A stretch of 64,000 nt of DNA, from NCBI RefSeq assembly GCF_001578185.1, contig NZ_CP011008.1, positions 896,001 through 960,000 of the forward strand. Direction: 5' to 3'. Position 1 is the stretch's first letter. The number at the start of each line of letters is the position of its first letter. The notes beneath the pieces are model-generated. The model was given only the letters and a program-made list of their open reading frames with translations, was not told the origin of the DNA and searched no databases. The stretch is from Peribacillus simplex (lineage in GTDB: Bacteria; Bacillota; Bacilli; Bacillales; DSM-1321). Shown here in pieces: positions 62,038 through 64,000 of the stretch. The position numbers and the translations under genes were made by a program.

Positions 62038-62311
62038 TTATTTCTTTTTTTGTTTGACAATAAAAGAAATAAGGATAAGTATTGCTAAGGTGACAAGACA
62101 TACAGTAGTTCCGATTATATTTTACTTATTGAAGATAAATGCAAAAAAGATAAAGCTTAAAGATGTGATAGCTAATATAGTTGTATATGGGTGCCATTTT
62201 ACCCGGAAACCCCGTTTGTCGGTATATTGTTTACGCAGCTTCAATTGCACCGAACAAATACTAAGGAAAGGGATGGCCATAAGGTAGCTTAATATCAGAT
62301 CTGGGGTCTAA
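62038..62311 (-). pseudogene. C-terminal relic of an amino-acid permease (AAT/APC family)
   Basis: Minus-strand frame reads SYLMAIPFLSICSVQLKLRK, QYTDKRGFRVKWHPYTTILA, ITSLSFIFFAFIFNK, an in-frame TAA at 62122, then NIIGTTVCLVTLAILILISF and VKQKKK with a stop at 62038. The K-W-x-P-Y loop followed by two membrane helices is the normal end of GabP/LysP-like permeases (compare KAKWYPLGPVITLL in the permease at 30396). The 5' part is absent and one nonsense codon is inside. Confidence 0.75.
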
Positions 62312-62706
62312 TAGGATAAATACACACACCACCAAATATACATGATGTAGTTAATAGTATTCCATTAAATGGGATGCCCTTTTGGGTTGTTCTTAGAAAT
62401 GCCATAGGGGTTCTTTATTATCTAAAAGTATTTGAATTTTATGAAATAAGTTAAGGAAAGTAGTATAATAAGTGATTTTTTAAGAGTGGAATGAAAAAAT
62501 TATGTGGGCAATTTTATTTAAAATAATCGGAGGTTTTTGGAAAAGCCGATTTTGCATCCACTCCGAAAAAAATACATATTAACAAGAGACGAGAGTTAAA
62601 AAAATTATCTTAAAACGCATTTTCACTGTCATTTTGTTTGGTAGTGAATAAGATGATGTAACCAGTTCAGGTCCTTCTATAAAAACGAATAAGGAGATGT
62701 TCATAT
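62312..62706. other. Intergenic stretch without a firm gene
   Basis: AT-rich. One 26-codon frame (62501-62581, MWAILFKIIGGFWKSRF) has only a poor ribosome site and is not called. Confidence 0.4.
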
Positions 62707-62868
62707 ATGTCAGATTGTGGTTGTGATGGCGGTTTTGGATTTGGCGGAGGTTTCGCCTTTATAGTCGTTTTATTTATCCTTTTAGTGATTGTGGGAGCTA
62801 GCCTTTGCGGCGGAGCTGGATTTGGCGGCGGGTGCGCCCAGGGTTACGGTTATGGAACATACTGCTGA
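62707..62868 (+). CDS. YjcZ-family small sporulation protein (53 aa)
   Basis: Behind AAGGAGATG, 53 codons: MSDCGCDGGFGFGGG, then the YjcZ hallmark FAFIVVLFILLVIVGASL and a Gly/Cys-rich tail GFGGGCAQGYGYGTYC. YjcZ-type peptides are small Gly-rich, single-helix proteins made during sporulation in bacilli. The Cys-rich ends (five cysteines in total) are unusual compared with the short typical form. A clear terminator follows. Confidence 0.87.
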   Translation: MSDCGCDGGFGFGGGFAFIVVLFILLVIVGASLCGGAGFGGGCAQGYGYGTYC

Positions 62869-62877
62869 ATAACAAAA

Positions 62878-62903
62878 AACCGACCTTGATAGGTCGGTTT
62901 TTC
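62878..62903 (+). terminator. Terminator of the YjcZ-like gene
   Basis: AACCGACC / GGTCGGTT stem followed by TTTC. Confidence 0.85.
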
Positions 62904-62943
62904 TATAACATATAAGGTTTAGAGCAGGAAATGGCTAATGGGA

Positions 62944-63117
62944 CTACTCGTTCTCATATAAAAAGGGGAGAGGAAGCGGCTGTTGGTCTTCGGATTCTTG
63001 TACCGGATCAATTTCCCTTATAAATTCTAAATAACCGGTATATACTTGCGAGGCCATCCCTAAATATTGTAATTCAGTGTGGATGATACCCATCTTTGGT
63101 GAATGGTGCATATACAT
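62944..63117 (-). CDS. Small hypothetical protein (57 aa)
   Basis: Minus-strand frame behind GGAGGG: MYMHHSPKMGIIHTELQYLG, MASQVYTGYLEFIREIDPVQ, ending PLPLPFLYENE. Soluble, with a helical centre and a Pro-rich acidic tail. Family not recognised; the strong ribosome site and complete frame support a real gene. It sits downstream of the P450 start-to-stop unit in reverse order, ending before the YjcZ terminator. Confidence 0.55.
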   Translation of the reverse strand: MYMHHSPKMGIIHTELQYLGMASQVYTGYLEFIREIDPVQESEDQQPLPLPFLYENE

Positions 63118-63196
63118 TTTTCATCCCTCCTTTCAAAAAATAGGCCAGTCTCTTAAAGGAGATAAAAATGTTTTGTTCATGGGGAATCATTCATAT

Positions 63197-64000
63197 TCAT
63201 TTAAAAGTTGATGATTCAGGTTCAAAGGCTTTTGCTTCCCTTTCTTCTACGACCATGCGCAGCCCACGCTTAGGCCTGAGCGTAAGGGACGGAAGTGGGG
63301 TTACTTCATGATGGTCAGGTGCAAGCTTTATCCTATATCGTTGAGAAATGCAAGCCAGGACAAGCACTGCTTCCATCATGGCAAAATGATTGCCGATACA
63401 AACCCGGGGTCCTCCGCCAAATGGAAGGTAAGCGAACATAGGCAGGTTTTTCAAAAAGTTGTTTTCAAATCGTTCAGGAATAAAAGAATCCGGTTGTTCA
63501 AAATAATTTGGATCATGCTGCATCACATAAGAACTTATTATAATCATATCGCCTTTTTTAAAGTGATATCCTCCTATAACGACATCCTCCTCCGCATCCC
63601 GGGATATCATAAAACTTGGCGGGTACATTCGAAGTGTTTCTTGTATGATATTTTGAGTGTATGGTAATTTCATGAAATCGTCAGGGCTGGGTGTCCTACG
63701 ACCAATTATGCTATCCACTTCACAGAAAAGCTTAGATTGAATTTCAGGATTCATTGAAAGTGCGTACAGTGCCCAAGAAAGAGCATTTGCTGTCGTTTCA
63801 TGACCTGCAAGAAAAATGGTCATTAACTCATCACGTAAATGATGGTTTGTCATTCCTGATCCGTCTTCGGCATCACGTGCATCCATCAGGATTCCAAGCA
63901 TGTCTTCATGTTTTACTGTGTCGGTCTTCCGTTTTTCAATAATTTCGTAAATCACTTTATCAAGGCTTTTTATCGCCTTGTTATATTCACGGTTGATTTT
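63197..64000 (-). CDS. Cytochrome P450, N-terminal part outside window
   Basis: About 268 C-terminal residues of a P450 monooxygenase; the frame remains open to the window edge. I-helix oxygen-activation motif FLAGHETTAN, K-helix ETLRMYPPS (ExxR), RFENN meander, and the haem-binding loop FGGGPRVCIGNHF with the axial Cys. A C-terminal extension ends EPESSTFK. Resembles Bacillus fatty-acid or xenobiotic P450s of the CYP4/CYP102-like type; substrate unknown. Confidence 0.93.
   Translation of the reverse strand, partial: KINREYNKAIKSLDKVIYEIIEKRKTDTVKHEDMLGILMDARDAEDGSGMTNHHLRDELMTIFLAGHETTANALSWALYALSMNPEIQSKLFCEVDSIIGRRTPSPDDFMKLPYTQNIIQETLRMYPPSFMISRDAEEDVVIGGYHFKKGDMIIISSYVMQHDPNYFEQPDSFIPERFENNFLKNLPMFAYLPFGGGPRVCIGNHFAMMEAVLVLACISQRYRIKLAPDHHEVTPLPSLTLRPKRGLRMVVEEREAKAFEPESSTFK

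Noticed and set aside
62054..62287. 77-codon plus-strand frame at the permease relic
   Set aside because: The minus strand in the same place clearly reads as permease sequence; the plus frame has no ribosome site.

Overview
The window looks like the chromosome of a low-GC, endospore-forming Bacillaceae, probably of the Peribacillus/Bacillus type. The evidence is a GerA-family germinant receptor operon, prkA-yhbH sporulation genes, a YjcZ-type spore peptide, an IDEAL-domain protein, a collagen-like exosporium relic, an M-box ahead of mgtE, and AGGAGG ribosome sites almost everywhere. The species is an inference.

Layout. 1-5.2 kb: germinant receptor operon in the order A-C-D-B, followed by a dead D relic and a second B paralogue. 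5.5-8.3 kb: an AcfC-like binding protein, a Y-X4-D lipoprotein, an ECF sigma factor and its anti-sigma factor, behind a candidate ECF promoter. 8.4-12.9 kb: a regulator relic, a HAD nucleotidase, an MHS transporter, two small proteins (one behind a promoter containing a cre site) and an exosporium-protein relic. 12.9-19.0 kb: a sigma-54 activator divergent from a sigma-54-promoted operon (ureohydrolase, Na+/solute symporter, class II aldolase, D-2-hydroxyacid dehydrogenase). 19.2-23.6 kb: a holin-like toxin peptide, an lmrA-lmrB-like pair, an Old Yellow Enzyme and a P-loop kinase.

23.9-33.5 kb is the most coherent block. Two near-identical sigma-54 promoters drive a thioredoxin/SQR/persulfide dioxygenase-rhodanese operon and a PatB-like C-S lyase. 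A sigma-54 activator with a Cys-rich sensor region comes next, then an amino-acid permease, RidA and D-cysteine desulfhydrase. Read together this is a cysteine-breakdown plus sulfide/persulfide-detoxification unit.

33.7-48.8 kb is mostly housekeeping: a hydrolase lipoprotein, M-box-mgtE, a CurA-type reductase, a FUSC protein, tRNA-Gly, a B3/B4 protein, queG, a DUF421 protein, an amidase, trmL, nfsA, and a Fur-boxed promoter in front of a decapitated FecCD permease. 48.9-54.4 kb: glnL-glnK divergent from glsA and an APC permease, with a match to the GlnL operator between them. 54.5-64 kb: prkA, yhbH, several small proteins, an IS1182-type transposase corpse, a CynX-like transporter with its FadR/GntR regulator, an amino-acid-permease relic, a YjcZ peptide and a cytochrome P450 cut by the window edge.

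Several intergenic stretches are gene graveyards: six relics, two copies of a dispersed element with terminal inverted repeats, and duplicated terminators. No rRNA, CRISPR array, prophage or intact insertion sequence was seen. Family assignments come from reading translations by eye; no database search was run.
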